Positions 20,800 to 31,637 of a stretch of 64,000 nt of DNA are shown here, piece after piece. The notes under the pieces are model-generated. The model worked only from the letters and a program-made list of their open reading frames with translations. It did not search any database and was not told the DNA's origin. The first letter of the stretch is position 1; every line of letters begins with the position of its first letter. Source of the DNA: Paraphoma chrysanthemicola (taxonomy: Eukaryota > Ascomycota > Dothideomycetes > Pleosporales > Phaeosphaeriaceae); the NCBI GenBank assembly GCA_020744225.1, contig JAGMWG010000007.1:868001-932000 (forward strand), given 5' to 3'. The position numbers and the translations under genes are program-made.

Positions 20800-22097
20800 T
20801 GGTTGTCAGGTCCGCTGCCGTCGCCGGAGTCGACAAACGCGGATGCGTTTGACATGATGCTTGGCTCGGGCGACTGGACGTAGTGTTGCAGGCGCTCGGA
20901 GGAAGACTAGTAGAGACGGTGTTGATGGCGAGAGAAAGACAGAAAGTGATCGAAAGCGAGCAAGCGAAACGTGGGACAGAGGAATTAGAGGAAGACGCGG
21001 TGAAGGCGGCGATGACGTATACTTGTACTTGAGCGAGTGCCGATAGTGTATCAAATGTTTTACTCAGAGAAGATCCACGACGACCTTCATGAATCATCAT
21101 TGCCTTCTCTCGCTCTGTTACGAAGACTGCCACAGCGAACATTGGATTGTCGCCAGATCTCATTCCATAGCCGTCTTTTGTCTCGCTCCAAGTGATTTCC
21201 TTGCGAGCTCCTCTTGGATCCTGTCGAGAGATCAACGTAAATCTATGCACTCCCGTGCCCAAATGGGCCTTCTGCCTTCTGTACATTCGAACCTCCCATT
21301 GCTCTTCCATCTCCTGAAGAAGCACTCCACTTGTAGTTCAATCATCTCCATCATCTCCATCATCTCCATCATCTCCATCATCTCCATCATCTCCATCATC
21401 TCCATCATCTCCATCATCTCCATCATCATCATCAGAGTTCGACACAATCTCGAACCTGATTCCCCTCGACTCCGCGAAAGCCTCGATCCTGTCCCGATCT
21501 GCAGAGTGGGAACTGCTTTTGATCGTGATACGGGTAAGCCCGGTACAGAATTTGAGGGCATCAATAACCATATCCAGACCCGTACCCAAGTCTGGGCCGT
21601 TGGTCCAATAATTGATATAGTGTCGAAAGGTGACATGCCGGATCGCATTTCTCTGCCAAATGTGGAGCTGTGAAATCCACGTGGCAAAAAGTTGGCCGAA
21701 ACAAGACATCAGGAAGTATTGGATGTGTACGGTACGGTACGCGCCTCGTTGTACAATTGTCGACATACCATTGTCGACGAGACCAAATCACCGAAATCGA
21801 AATCTGGTGTGTCCCAGTCGAAGACTTCGAAGCCCCAGCTGACGACCGATGGGATGCCCAAGAACCAAGAAAAATAACCCTGTTCCTTGCCGAAGGCATA
21901 TTCGTAGACCCTGTTTCGAATCTCCAGGCAGGCGAAAAAGCGGGGAGCTGCGGTTATGCTCGAAACTACATACTTTTAGCATTCACATTCCTACATAGCG
22001 GAGATACTCACGCGTCTCTGAGCTTCTTGGTAGCGCTCCTCGTGACCCTGCCGTTACGATGAAGGTACTGCTTCTTGGTGATCTTCGAAGCCCTCAT
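20800..22097 (-). pseudogene. second broken F-box-like/2EXR gene, frameshifts and stop
   Basis: An ATG at 22097 starts a basic leader (MRASKITKKQYLHRNG) and a likely first intron follows (donor GTGAGT near 22016, acceptor near 21946). Then SPLFRLP is followed in a different frame by EIRNRVYEYAFG, so the family motif L-P-P-E-I-R-N-R-V-Y-E-Y appears to have lost two bases. That frame runs to YTSNTS and stops near 21714; the protein resumes in another frame as FLMSCFGQLFATW, implying another lost base. It then passes through a DDG-coding minisatellite and meets TGA at 21338-21340, after which an open frame continues toward 20774. The exact 3' end is unclear. These breaks argue for a decayed gene; assembly errors cannot be excluded. 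Confidence 0.55.
21341..21433. repeat. 9-bp minisatellite (nine perfect units) plus ATC run
   Basis: Nine uninterrupted copies of ATCATCTCC occupy 21341-21421, followed by four ATC triplets. On the minus strand the array reads as repeated Asp-Asp-Gly in the frame of the broken F-box-like gene. Unit length is a multiple of three, so copy-number change would not shift the frame. Confidence 0.95.
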
Positions 22098-22331
22098 GTT
22101 GGTTCTCGAGAGGCGTTGATGAAGAAAGTGGGAAGATGATGGTGCGATGCGGCGGATATATGGTGGCAGCTAGCCCATGAGCCGTGATGGTGAACAGTGA
22201 TCTGCGTGTGACCAGTGGTGAGGTGAGGAGAACCCGTGGGGAACGGTGCACCTGAGTAAAGACAAACTGGTATTGATATCTAGCATGCTTGAATCGTACG
22301 AGCTCCAGACATAATGTGCGAGAACCCTTTC

Positions 22332-24964
22332 CTACATGCCACTGAGCACACTCTGCACGCCAACACTGTTGACGTCTTCTCTTCTTGCAATGAACTGCTT
22401 CAGCTCCTGGGCGTCTGTACCTGCACCCCTCAACCTATCCCGTAACGCCTCGGGTCCAATGATGAACAATGTGCTGACATCAGTCAACACCTGAATCGAG
22501 CCTACTTCCAATTCGTCTTCTGTCGGCCACCCTCGCACGAGCTCGACATAGCGGTTCATGTCCTTTGACACAATGAGACCACCAACTTGCGATATCGAGA
22601 ACCGAAGCAGATGTGCTAAGACAAGCGAGCGCAGGCCACGGGCAAGCTCAGCGAGGAAGAGAGAAAGGTTGCGACCAGACAATGCGGCGGTGGCTTGTGT
22701 GGCAACGCGGGTCAAAAAGGCCGAGACTTCGCGACATGCTTGTGTTTCGCTTGTCACCATAAGATCGTCGTCCTTTGGTCGGAAGTCGGTCTTCTTCTGC
22801 TGTGCGAGGCACTTGCTGACCCAGTTGAGAGACGCCGTCAGTGTGAGATTGAGGATGTTGGAGAGCTTGGACTCTAGTGTCGCCATAGTGGAGTTGGTCG
22901 ACTTCTCGATCTCGCGACGAATTGTGAGGTTCGGCGTGCAAAGCGGCAGGAGGATGGTGGTTGTTGTCTGTTGAAGTAGATGCAGAATGGTCGTGACATC
23001 GTGCAATGAAGGTAGATGGGTGAGATCCGGCGGTGTCTTGGAGTTTTCTTGCGAGGCTGCATGGTCAGATGCACTACCACAGGTGTTAGCATATGAAAAC
23101 CAAAAGAAACATTTGTACTTACGCATCCAAGGCAGTCTCCAGATAGATCTCGCCCATTTGTTGCAGAAGAAGATTCAGTAGATTCTGCACATCCTTTGGC
23201 GTCTCGTTACCAGGCGACAGCTCCAGGCCTCGCCCGACACCTTCCGCCAACCATTTGAGCATACGCTTCGCGGTCGCCAACGACAATCTACCGTCCTCAT
23301 CCGTGACCTCAATTTCTTTCTTCTCCTGTTGGTCTTCCTTGAGACCAGCAATACGAAGCAAAGTTCGCTTTTGACTGGCTGGCAAGTCTGTGCTTTCCAG
23401 TCGGTCCATGTATGCATCTCGCGCGGAAGCCGCAAGCTCTTTGCCTCTTTGCGCAAGCGAGCCAAAGTATGAGGTTGGCATTTTTCGCCGCCGTGAATGG
23501 TAGATGGTGAACTTGAGCAACAGGGAAGAGTACAGCTCCTCTAGATTCTTCTTTTCTCGCTCAATGTACTTTTCGCCAATGAAGTATGAAGAAAACAGTT
23601 CGTCAAGTTGCTGATCAAGTGTGGCTGCGACTGCTGAAGTGACTGGTTCGGGGTGCTCTGTCAGACCATGTGTCTTTAGGTCTTCGACTAGCTGGGTAAT
23701 GTAGCTTCTCGACGCTTGCAAGGAACGCAGGAAAGCCAGAGATGACAGCTCGCTTGCTTTGTCGAGCACCATTTCAAGTCGTTGCTGTATTGACTGTTGG
23801 AATATGCGTTCGACGAACCTGATCAGGACCTCCTCATAATACGGAAAAGCTCGGCGTATGGTAGCAGACTCATCTTGAACCGCAATCTTGACCTCGTCAA
23901 CCAGTGACTGCAGTGTAGGCTCAATACCCGGCGGCTCCGCATCAGGATCTTGCAGTCGATCCCACGTCTCGGCGTCCATTGAGAGCTCTTCTGCCATCGC
24001 CTGGGTCCTCTCGATGAAGAAGTTGTGCTGGTTCACGTATGTCGCGATGACACTGGACCCCTCGTTGAACCCTCTCAGTGCTATGGCGCAGTCGCGCATG
24101 CCGTTGTAGTTCGGTCGTCGGTAACACTCGTCGAATCTACTCAACAGGTCCTGCTCTAGATTCTCCAAGAACTTCTCGATGACTTCCTTAGTGTTGTGTT
24201 TCGGACCTAGCACGGGCTTCTTCCTGGCGCCATTCCGAGTCTCTCCATTGAGGTGTTGTGCGCCCTCGGGATCAAGACGAGTGCTGATCCTGAGCAGCTG
24301 TCGCGCAATCTCAGCGCACCGCACAATGTCGCCGCTTCTCCGGTGGTCCTCGAGGATATTGAGCTCGCCTCGCTCACTGACCTCCTGCCAGCACTCAATC
24401 AGGAACTTCGCATCCAAGGCCCGCTTGCGCTGGCGATCTAGCTCTTCCAGCCGCTCGCCAATGCGCATGGCAACATTGCCTCCAGAGTCCGGTCCGCCGT
24501 CATCATTGCCATTGAGCGAGCTGTCTAACCTCTGAAACCGGTCGATGGCCGATTCGAGGCGCCTCCCTAGCGACTCCACGTTCTGGTTGTGTTGCTGCTC
24601 AGCGCGTCGCACTGCTCCCGAGAGTTCATTTTCCTTCTCTTCCAGGTCCTCAGAAAGGTTGTTCAACCGTGTCAGGGCATGTTCGAATGTGCGAATGAGC
24701 GGCTTTGGGTCGAAAGTCTGCTGGGCGGAGGTAGAGCCCGACTTGCGTGATACAGGGACGGCGGCGTCGGAGAGATCCTCGACGAAGTCTTTGACTATGA
24801 AGTCTTTACTCTGCGGAGATTAGCTAGATAGACCTGCCCTTGCTTCCTGTGCATACCGAGAACTTATCCAAGGTAAACTGTGGCCCTCGCGACGTCCTCG
24901 ACGTTTGATGTGTAAGGATTGACGCTGTTTCCAGGCTCGACACGGAGCGCAGTTGAGGTTCCAT
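22332..24964 (-). CDS. sec10: exocyst complex component Sec10
   Basis: Subunit of the octameric exocyst that tethers secretory vesicles at the plasma membrane, important at hyphal tips. Three exons (24964-24857, 24810-23123, 23073-22332) with introns 24811-24856 (46 nt) and 23074-23122 (49 nt) encode 845 aa. The first splice restores TLDKFSSKDFIVKDFVEDL, a conserved Sec10 start. The N-terminal coiled coil (NNLSEDLEEKENELSG) follows, then AKFLIECWQEVS and the helical CATCHR-type body. The C-terminal region includes WPTEDELEVGSIQVLTDVSTLF, near the usual Sec10 end. Intron 2 would otherwise truncate the protein after residue 598. Divergent from nus1. Confidence 0.94.
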
Positions 24965-25641
24965 TTGGAGTGTTGTGACTTGAGAGAGTTTGGGCGCGAC
25001 GATTTGGGAAGCCTCGAGGACAGCGAAGCTCTATCGCGACTTCCTGCAACGCGAACGTGCTGGTGTTTGGTGTGCGCCGCAGACCATGAGAGTCCAATTT
25101 CCTCTATGAGCAGCTCTGCATTTCACTGCTATCACGTATATCAATCATTGCATATTGCGTAGTGGTAGAGTCGAGATGTAGAGGACATGCATGGTCAACA
25201 CCAATGAGCTGGCCTCCGACGTTGGAAGTGGCTTGAGCCGTCCACCATCCACCCCCGCGTAGTCCCTGGTTGCCCGCGCATCACTACTCGTGACCTCATG
25301 CACCTCGAATCCGCGTCTACGCACTTTTGACCATTCCAGGAACATGCTGCACAGTCACTTGCCTAGTAATCCTGCGCCAACGAACATTGCGACTCGGTCC
25401 ACGCAATCGCGCCTGCGCTCACAAGGCTGAGCCGGGTCTAACCAAGCATGTTGCGCTTGGCTGACGGTGGCCGCACCGCCACACGTGTATTCCAGCCTCC
25501 GACCTGATAATTCATAGGCCCCGGCATTCCACGACTATGGAGCGCTGATAACGTGTCTCTTTCTTCATATTCTCTAACATCGTGTCTAGGACACTTTTTC
25601 CATCATTTCTATCCCCGAACGCGATCCAATTGCTCACCACC
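24965..25641. promoter_or_regulatory. divergent promoter region, sec10 / nus1
   Basis: 677 bp between two divergent start codons. Both genes serve the secretory pathway, but no shared regulatory element was identified. No coding frame is supported. Confidence 0.45.
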
Positions 25642-26803
25642 ATGCCCGCGGTCACCCTCGCGGCCACAGGCCTCACACCCGCCGAAGAAGCCGCTTTCCG
25701 CCGCAAGCAACTCTCCGCCCAACAACGAGAAGCCCTTATAAAACCCTTCCTTCCCTCCGAGCCGTCCAGCTCTTCCGAATCTAAGGCATCCAAAGCATCG
25801 CGCGCGGCCGCCCGACGACGCAAAAGCGCGCAAAAAACCAAGAAACATGGCCCAGTCAAGAACTTGCTGTTCTTCGTGACATACCACTTTATTGCACTGC
25901 TGTTCAGCATATTCTTCCGCTTCAGACGCGCATGGAGACTGGCGTATACGAAGCTGATCAGCTTGCTCAAGTATCACCATCGTACGCCCGAGTTCATCGC
26001 GGGAGATGTGTCGCACTTGGAAAAGCTGCCGAAGCATTTGAGTGTCATTGTTGAGTTGAATGAGGACGATGAGCAGCAAGGAAACGCCGGACTGGAAGGG
26101 TTGATGAACGATGTGTGCGAGATTGCAGCGTGGGCGGCATCGGCTGGGATTGGGTTCTTGAGCGTGTATGAGAGGACGGGTATGTTGAGAACAACACCTT
26201 GTAGTAATCACAGGGAGAAGATAGACATGCTAACACTCGATAGGTGTGCTTAAGAACTACCTGCCCCAAACACACACACACATCGAACAGACTCTCGAAT
26301 TGTACTTCGGCGCATCGCGCAAACCTACGCTCAGCTTACGCGCACCGCACTTGTCGTCCTACTCGCCGCCTACCACCCCTCCACAGACAGCCTTTTCGAA
26401 TGGCACGACCGAGCGTAAACACCTTACCGTGCTCCTTCTCTCCGAGCACGATGGCCGTGATACAATCGTCGACCTGACGCGCACCCTGGCCGAAATGGCG
26501 CAGCGCGGCGACGTGCGACAGGAGCAAATCAACATGGACTTGATTGACGCGCAGCTGAGCGATCATGTGAGCAGCGAGCCGGATCTGTTGATTCTGTTCA
26601 GTCCTACTGTGCAATTGAAGGGGTATCCGCCATGGCAATTGAGATTGACGGAGATATTGTAAGTCTGCCTTGCAGAGTGTGTTATATACGTCTTTGCTAA
26701 CATGGGATGCAGCCATCTTCCTGACAACAAAGGCGTGAACTATCAAGTCTTTTTGCGGGCATTGTACAACTTCGCAAAGGTTGAAATGCGGTTGGGTCGA
26801 TAG
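25642..26803 (+). CDS. nus1: dehydrodolichyl diphosphate synthase subunit Nus1 (NgBR)
   Basis: Non-catalytic but essential partner of the cis-prenyltransferase Rer2/Srt1, making dolichol for protein glycosylation at the ER. Three exons (25642-26179, 26244-26658, 26713-26803) with introns 26180-26243 (64 nt) and 26659-26712 (54 nt) give 347 aa. A Lys/Arg-rich segment precedes one membrane helix (VKNLLFFVTYHFIALLFSIF, about residues 76-95). The cis-prenyltransferase-like domain follows, with HLSVIVELNED and SVYERTG. The last exon encodes FHLPDNKGVNYQVF and ends RLGR, providing the conserved C-terminal R-x-G motif that completes the active site in trans. The ATG at 25642 is preferred because the in-frame upstream leader is not Nus1-like. 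Confidence 0.92.
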
Positions 26804-27219
26804 AGGCGTGTCTTTCTTGCTGAACTACTTTCCTACTACTAAACCTATACCCTATGCACTTGTTGAGACAACGTCTCCGTGCCCAAACTACTTAGAATCA
26901 TATCATTTCCTATTCGTACAGTGAATGACTTGCAACGTGGCTACAATGAGGCAAGGTAAGCGTAACGAGACGTAAAGATGTGCTCAAGTCACCTCGATAA
27001 GTCAAGTAGAGCAAATTGTCACAGTATCGAAGACGTGGGTGATGTGAGGTATCTTTGATGTTAGATGATGCTATCTACATCATTCTTCATGCCCACTGCG
27101 ATCGCTTTTGCGCGTCACAGCCATCGAGAGTAAATGCACCTAACACCTGTATTCGTTGTAGGTCATCAAGTACACTGTCCACCCCACGAAAGAACCCATG
27201 CAACCAAGACCCAGACCAT
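26804..27219. other. intergenic region between convergent nus1 and rps15
   Basis: About 415 bp of 3' flanks. The frames seen are short and without pattern. Confidence 0.4.
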
Positions 27220-28032
27220 TTACTTGAGAGGAATGAAACGGGAAGAGTGAGTGGCACCGATACCCGGCCTTCCGTGCTTGACGGGCTTGCTGTCGGATTG
27301 TTAGTGATCCGCTTCCACGTCTGTATATCATCCAGGGGTACGCACTATGAGATGGAGAATTCTCCGAGGTAGTGGCCGACCATCTCGGGCTTGATTTCGA
27401 CCTGGTTGAACTCCTTGCCGGAGTAGACGCCGATGACGCTGCCAATCATCTCGGGGACGACGATCATGTCACGGAGATGGGTCTTGACGAGGTCGGGCTT
27501 CTCGTTGGGCCTAGCCTCTTGCTTGGACTTGCGGAGCTTCTTGATGAGACCCATGGGCTTGCGCTTGAGACCGCGGTTGAATCGTCTGCGGGCACGAGCG
27601 TGGACGAGGTCACGGAGCTCCTCAGAGCCAAGGTCGAGGAGCCTGGTGGCGGATCAGTATTCGCCTTGCCTAACTATCGTGTCCAGCGTCACGGCTATAA
27701 CGCGGTATCCTGGGGAACGTACTGGTCGAGGTCGACACCACGGTAGGAAAACTTGCGGAACGCTCTCTTCCTCTTAAGCTCTGTGAAGTTTCTCGTCAGC
27801 CCAAATTCCTTCACTTGTGCGATACTCCTGCGTGGAGTCGCAGTATCGTCATCGGGTGGAAAACAATGATTCGGGACATTGTATTGCGATCGATTGCAGT
27901 CGTTGCGTGTGCAGGAAGTGTTCGTAAGAATGGGTGAGCATACCGGCAGCCTCCTCGGCGTTCTGTTGCGATGTCAGTAGGTATTACTACGCATTAGCAG
28001 CGACTGCCACTCACGTATTCGGAATCAGCCAT
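27220..28032 (-). CDS. rps15: 40S ribosomal protein S15 (uS19)
   Basis: Small-subunit head protein near the decoding site. Five exons: 28032-28015 (18 nt), 27962-27944 (19 nt), 27780-27723, 27642-27346 and 27289-27220. Introns are 48, 163, 80 and 56 nt. The spliced product is 153 aa and matches uS19: FRKFSYRGVDLDQLL, ARARRRFNRGL, THLRDMIVVPEMIGS, VYSGKEFNQVEIKPEM, GHYLGEFSISY and the end SSRFIPLK. The third intron donor is GTACGT inside codon Gln (CA/G), which restores DLDQLLDLG; reading straight through gives nonsense. The second intron (27781-27943) is long enough to host a small RNA, but no convincing C/D or H/ACA box set was found. Confidence 0.95.
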
Positions 28033-28986
28033 GATTGCGATTTGTCGAAGTGCTGGACTGGAGACTTCGGTGGTGTCGCGGGGGTGGTTGTCGTTCGTCT
28101 AAGATGGAGGTCGAATTATGAGAGTCGGCAGGTGCGGTGGCTCGCTTGACTTAGCGCATGGCCCGTGCACCATCCCCGGTCTTTACGAAGGAGTCGCGAG
28201 CATCACTCAACGACGACGATATATATTTTACGTATCATAGTATTTTCACTGCAATTTGTAGCGTCCTGTTTTTCTCTTGCTTTATGTGACAGGCTCTCAA
28301 GATGCTGTGCAGTACAAGCCTTGAATGAAATGCGCAGGAAGCTCTGTTTGGCACAATGGCATCCGCAGCAGGACGATTTGCAAGCGAAGAGGACTAAGAC
28401 AGCAAGTATGACATGAGAGCTTCCATTCCTGAGACGCATTTCCTGTATGACTTAATCTCGTAACAACTGCCAGAAACAGTGCACCAATGGCTAGTACTAT
28501 TGAAATGTTGTCAACGACCAATAGTTCAGTGCAGATCGATCAATACAACGCCGGCACATCAAACACGACAGTTTTCCTTGAAGCCAAAGATGGGCACCCA
28601 TGCTTCCAAGTTCGCAGATTTTCAGTGCAACCAAGAACATAACCATAATCGGTGTCAACCACAATTGGCACGTGACATCAAAGGCACGATCTGTGCTTGA
28701 CGAATTCGCATATTTCACGCATGATGTTCAAAAATGAAGCTGTTGTGGAGATTTACGACGGAGGAGATGTTGATAGACGATTCATTCCAAAGTTGAGGGT
28801 GCATGGCTTCATTCGGGGTATCTCAGCAGGCAAATAGTAAAGTATTGCCGCAACATCTTAGTCCATCGCCCGGTCGTCGCTCGCTCGACACCTCCCAAAT
28901 TCTCGTGGTCGTACCGCATGATTCTCGTGATTGCCGAGAGATTGGCCAGATCATACTTCGTTGACAAGAGGTGATGAACGATGCGC
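28033..28986. other. 954-bp gene-free stretch between rps15 and rpp2
   Basis: Upstream region of rps15 and 3' flank of rpp2. Minus-strand frames of about 73 codons near 28300-28720 contain hydrophobic runs but no family signature. Confidence 0.4.
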
Positions 28987-29439
28987 TTAGTCGAAGAGAC
29001 CGAAACCCATGTCCTCGTCTGACTCCTCCTTCTCCTCCTCCTTGGCCTCCTCAGCAGCGGGCGCGTCAGCGGCACCGCCAGCAGCAGCAGCGCCACCGGA
29101 AGCGGCAGCACCACCGGAGCCACCAGATGGGACGGAGGCAAGCTTGGCAGAACCCTCGGAGATCAACTGGTAGTTGTGAGTGAAGATTCATAGAGGCGCA
29201 CTGGCGCAGCGCGCTACAGTTCATCGTACCTCGTTGATATCCTTGCCCTCGAGCTCACTGATGAGCTTCTCTAGGCGCTCGTCATCAGCCTCGATGCCGA
29301 CGGCCGAGAGGACCTCCTGTTCGGGTGTGAGCGTTGCGCAATATCATCGCTGTGCAATTCTGCTGACCTTGACGTCGCTGGCGGAAGGCGAGGTGTTACC
29401 ACCGAGGCCGAGGAGAAGGTATGCCGCAAGGTGCTTCAT
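28987..29439 (-). CDS. rpp2: 60S acidic ribosomal stalk protein P2
   Basis: Stalk protein that recruits translational GTPases to the 60S subunit. Three exons (29439-29368, 29316-29230, 29166-28987) with introns of 51 nt (29317-29367) and 63 nt (29167-29229) encode 112 aa. The N-terminal dimerisation domain reads MKHLAAYLLLGLGGN and VLSAVGIEADDERLEKLI. An Ala/Gly hinge and an acidic Lys/Glu stretch follow, then the conserved SDEDMGFGLFD tail that binds elongation factors. The start MKHLAAYLLL distinguishes P2 from P1. Divergent from spt2, 470 bp apart. Confidence 0.96.
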
Positions 29440-29909
29440 TTTGACGGTGTTGTTGGTGTGCTTGGTAAGAACAGGAGTTCAATCGATTTAACCTTTGCTT
29501 GTCAGTATGTTGAGCGCGCACAATACTACATGATATGCATACCGTGCTGACGGAGACTGAAACTGCAATGTTCGTCGTGGTTGTCGATCGGAAAGTCACT
29601 TCGAAAGTTCGACGAGTATTTTGGCGAGTGTGGGCGCCTTGCCCGATCCACTTAGCGCCAAAGTGGCCTCTTGCGCCGATGTCACGTGGGCAAGTACTTA
29701 AGAACGCTGAGGCGCACGCTGGCCAGCTATTCTTCGCCCGCCGCCTCCCTCGCCGCACTGCGAACGCTGCTGAGCCCGACTGTTCCCGCGTCTGCGATCG
29801 CGCTTCCGCCGACTTCGTATAAGGACTGCTTCTCGCCTGGGAAGCATGTGCAACTTCTGCAACCGACACGACCGGTAACACTGAGTCAACCGCTTGCCAG
29901 TTGCCCACC
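29440..29909. promoter_or_regulatory. divergent promoter region, rpp2 / spt2
   Basis: 470 bp between start codons of a ribosomal stalk gene and a chromatin gene. No specific sites identified. Confidence 0.45.
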
Positions 29910-31054
29910 ATGAGCGTGAGTGCAGCGCCTCCCCTCGCGCCGCCATTTCTGTGCTGACCAGAGTATTCCAGGCTTTCAGAGATATCATGTCCATAGTCGA
30001 CCCTGCAGCGCCAAAGACTGCGCCAGCGCCCAAACCAGGCCCGCTCGCAGGCGCTCCGAAGGTTGCTCCGCGCCCTTCTGGAGGCGCAAACGGCGCGAAC
30101 CAGGGACCACAGCTAAAGCGTAAAGCTTCTGGTTCGATCGAAGTCAACCAGGTCAAAGTGCAGAGGAAGGATGGTGCTAGCCAACCAGCGCAAACGAACG
30201 GTGCGGCTCGTCCGATGGCGACACCCGGCGCGGCAAGGCCAAATCCACCTGCCTCCATCAACACCGTGCCATACCGTGGAACAGCAGCACCAGCGGGCGC
30301 CAAAGTCGCAAGTCCGGTGGTCAGGAAGCCGACTCTGCCAACAAGCACACCGGCCGCGGTTCCCAAGGCACCAGCGCCGGCTCCAAAGCCTACGCAGCCC
30401 GCGGCTACGTCATCGACCTCTGCCGCGCCGAAGAAGGGCTATCTAGCTTTACTGCAGAAAGCAAAAGAGAAGGATGCAAGCAAGCCTGCTGTCCCTCCTG
30501 TGCAAAATGGCCCGACCAAGATCTTAACAAAGAAAGAGCGGTTGGCACTCAAGGCTGAAGCCAAAGGCAAGAAGCCCAGCACAGGAGCTCCGGGCCGACC
30601 CATAGACGCTAAGGGTGCTGCCTTGCCAGAGAAAAAGAAATCGGTTGAAGTAGGCTATCAAGGCACAGCACGCCCCACCAAGCCGCCAGCCCAGGCCGGA
30701 TACCGAGGAACCGCACGACCGGCGAGTGCTCCAGCATCGACGAGCCGCAATGGCACACCTGCGGCGAAGTCCAAGTCAAAACCAACGAAAGCACGAAACG
30801 ATGGGTATGCTGATTGGTCCGACCTTGATGACGATGACCTAGAGGGTGAGGACGATTACGAGTCCGATGCTTCATCCGACATGGAGGGAGGTATTTGGGA
30901 CGTCGAACAGGAGGAGCAACTGGCTTTGAAAGCAGCGAAACAGGAAGATGCTGAAGCTCTCGCCGAAGAACAGAGGCTCAAGCGCGAGAAGGAGGCACGG
31001 AAGAAGAAGTTATTAGAGATGTCGAAGCAAGCTGCAGCGAGAAGGAAATATTGA
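29910..31054 (+). CDS. spt2: SPT2-family chromatin protein
   Basis: Histone H3-H4 binding chromatin factor acting in transcription elongation and silencing. Exon 1 holds only two codons (29910-29915, Met-Ser); after a 56-nt intron (29916-29971) exon 2 runs 29972-31054, giving 362 aa that start MSAFRDIMSIVDP. Most of the protein is disordered and Pro/Ala/Lys-rich, and carries three related Y-x-G-T-A motifs (PYRGTA, GYQGTARP, GYRGTARP) at roughly residues 84, 225 and 240. The C-terminal SPT2 domain is clear: an acidic DLDDDDLEGEDDYESDASSDME stretch in two parts followed by the basic helix REKEARKKKLLEM. Without the intron the frame would start upstream with unrelated residues. Confidence 0.88.
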
Positions 31055-31637
31055 GGAGTTGGCTCTCTGGGTGTGAGCAGGCGTCACGGTCCATGAACAA
31101 CGGCATACCAGGTTCTGGCGTTCTTTTGCATTTTCGGCCCTTGCATAGCGCGGAGCCCAGCAGCATTCTTTGGGAGGTATTCTCATTCGGCTTGGCGCAT
31201 AACGATCGTGTATTCCCAGTGAGTATCACCCTAAGAAAGAGATGTGTCAGTGAGGATGACACTGGTAACTATCTATCAATAATTTATTATTGTGCATGTT
31301 CTTCTACCATGCTCAACCGCCTTCACCACATGGGACTCTGCACTGTCCCGGTCCTTTTTAAAAGCAGGCCTATTTCACATTCTCTTATGAACTTCCACGA
31401 CTTTGGCATTGAAGTTGGATGCTGTGTGTCACTTAGCTATTGCTCCCCAGGTGTACAGGCGACAGCTCATCCGCAAACGGTGGTTGTCACGTCGCATAGA
31501 GGCGCATGCCACTTCCGTGACCCATGTCACTGTGCAGCTTGCTTATAGCGATGAAATCTGGATCATTTGCATACTTACCTTCATCAATATTCATCGCCGA
31601 ACGTAACCAGCGGCAGCGATAATCCGATCCTAAGAGC
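31055..31637. other. gene-free stretch after spt2
   Basis: A 165-codon plus-strand frame lies within it but shows no domain and no compositional bias expected of coding DNA. I see nothing else. Confidence 0.4.

Noticed and set aside
27781..27943. Possible C/D-box snoRNA in the rps15 intron
   Set aside because: A CGATGACGA and a CTGA exist, but the C box does not match RTGATGA and no terminal stem was seen.
28203..28718. Small hydrophobic minus-strand frames between rps15 and rpp2
   Set aside because: Overlapping frames of similar length, none with a conserved motif or clear splice sites.
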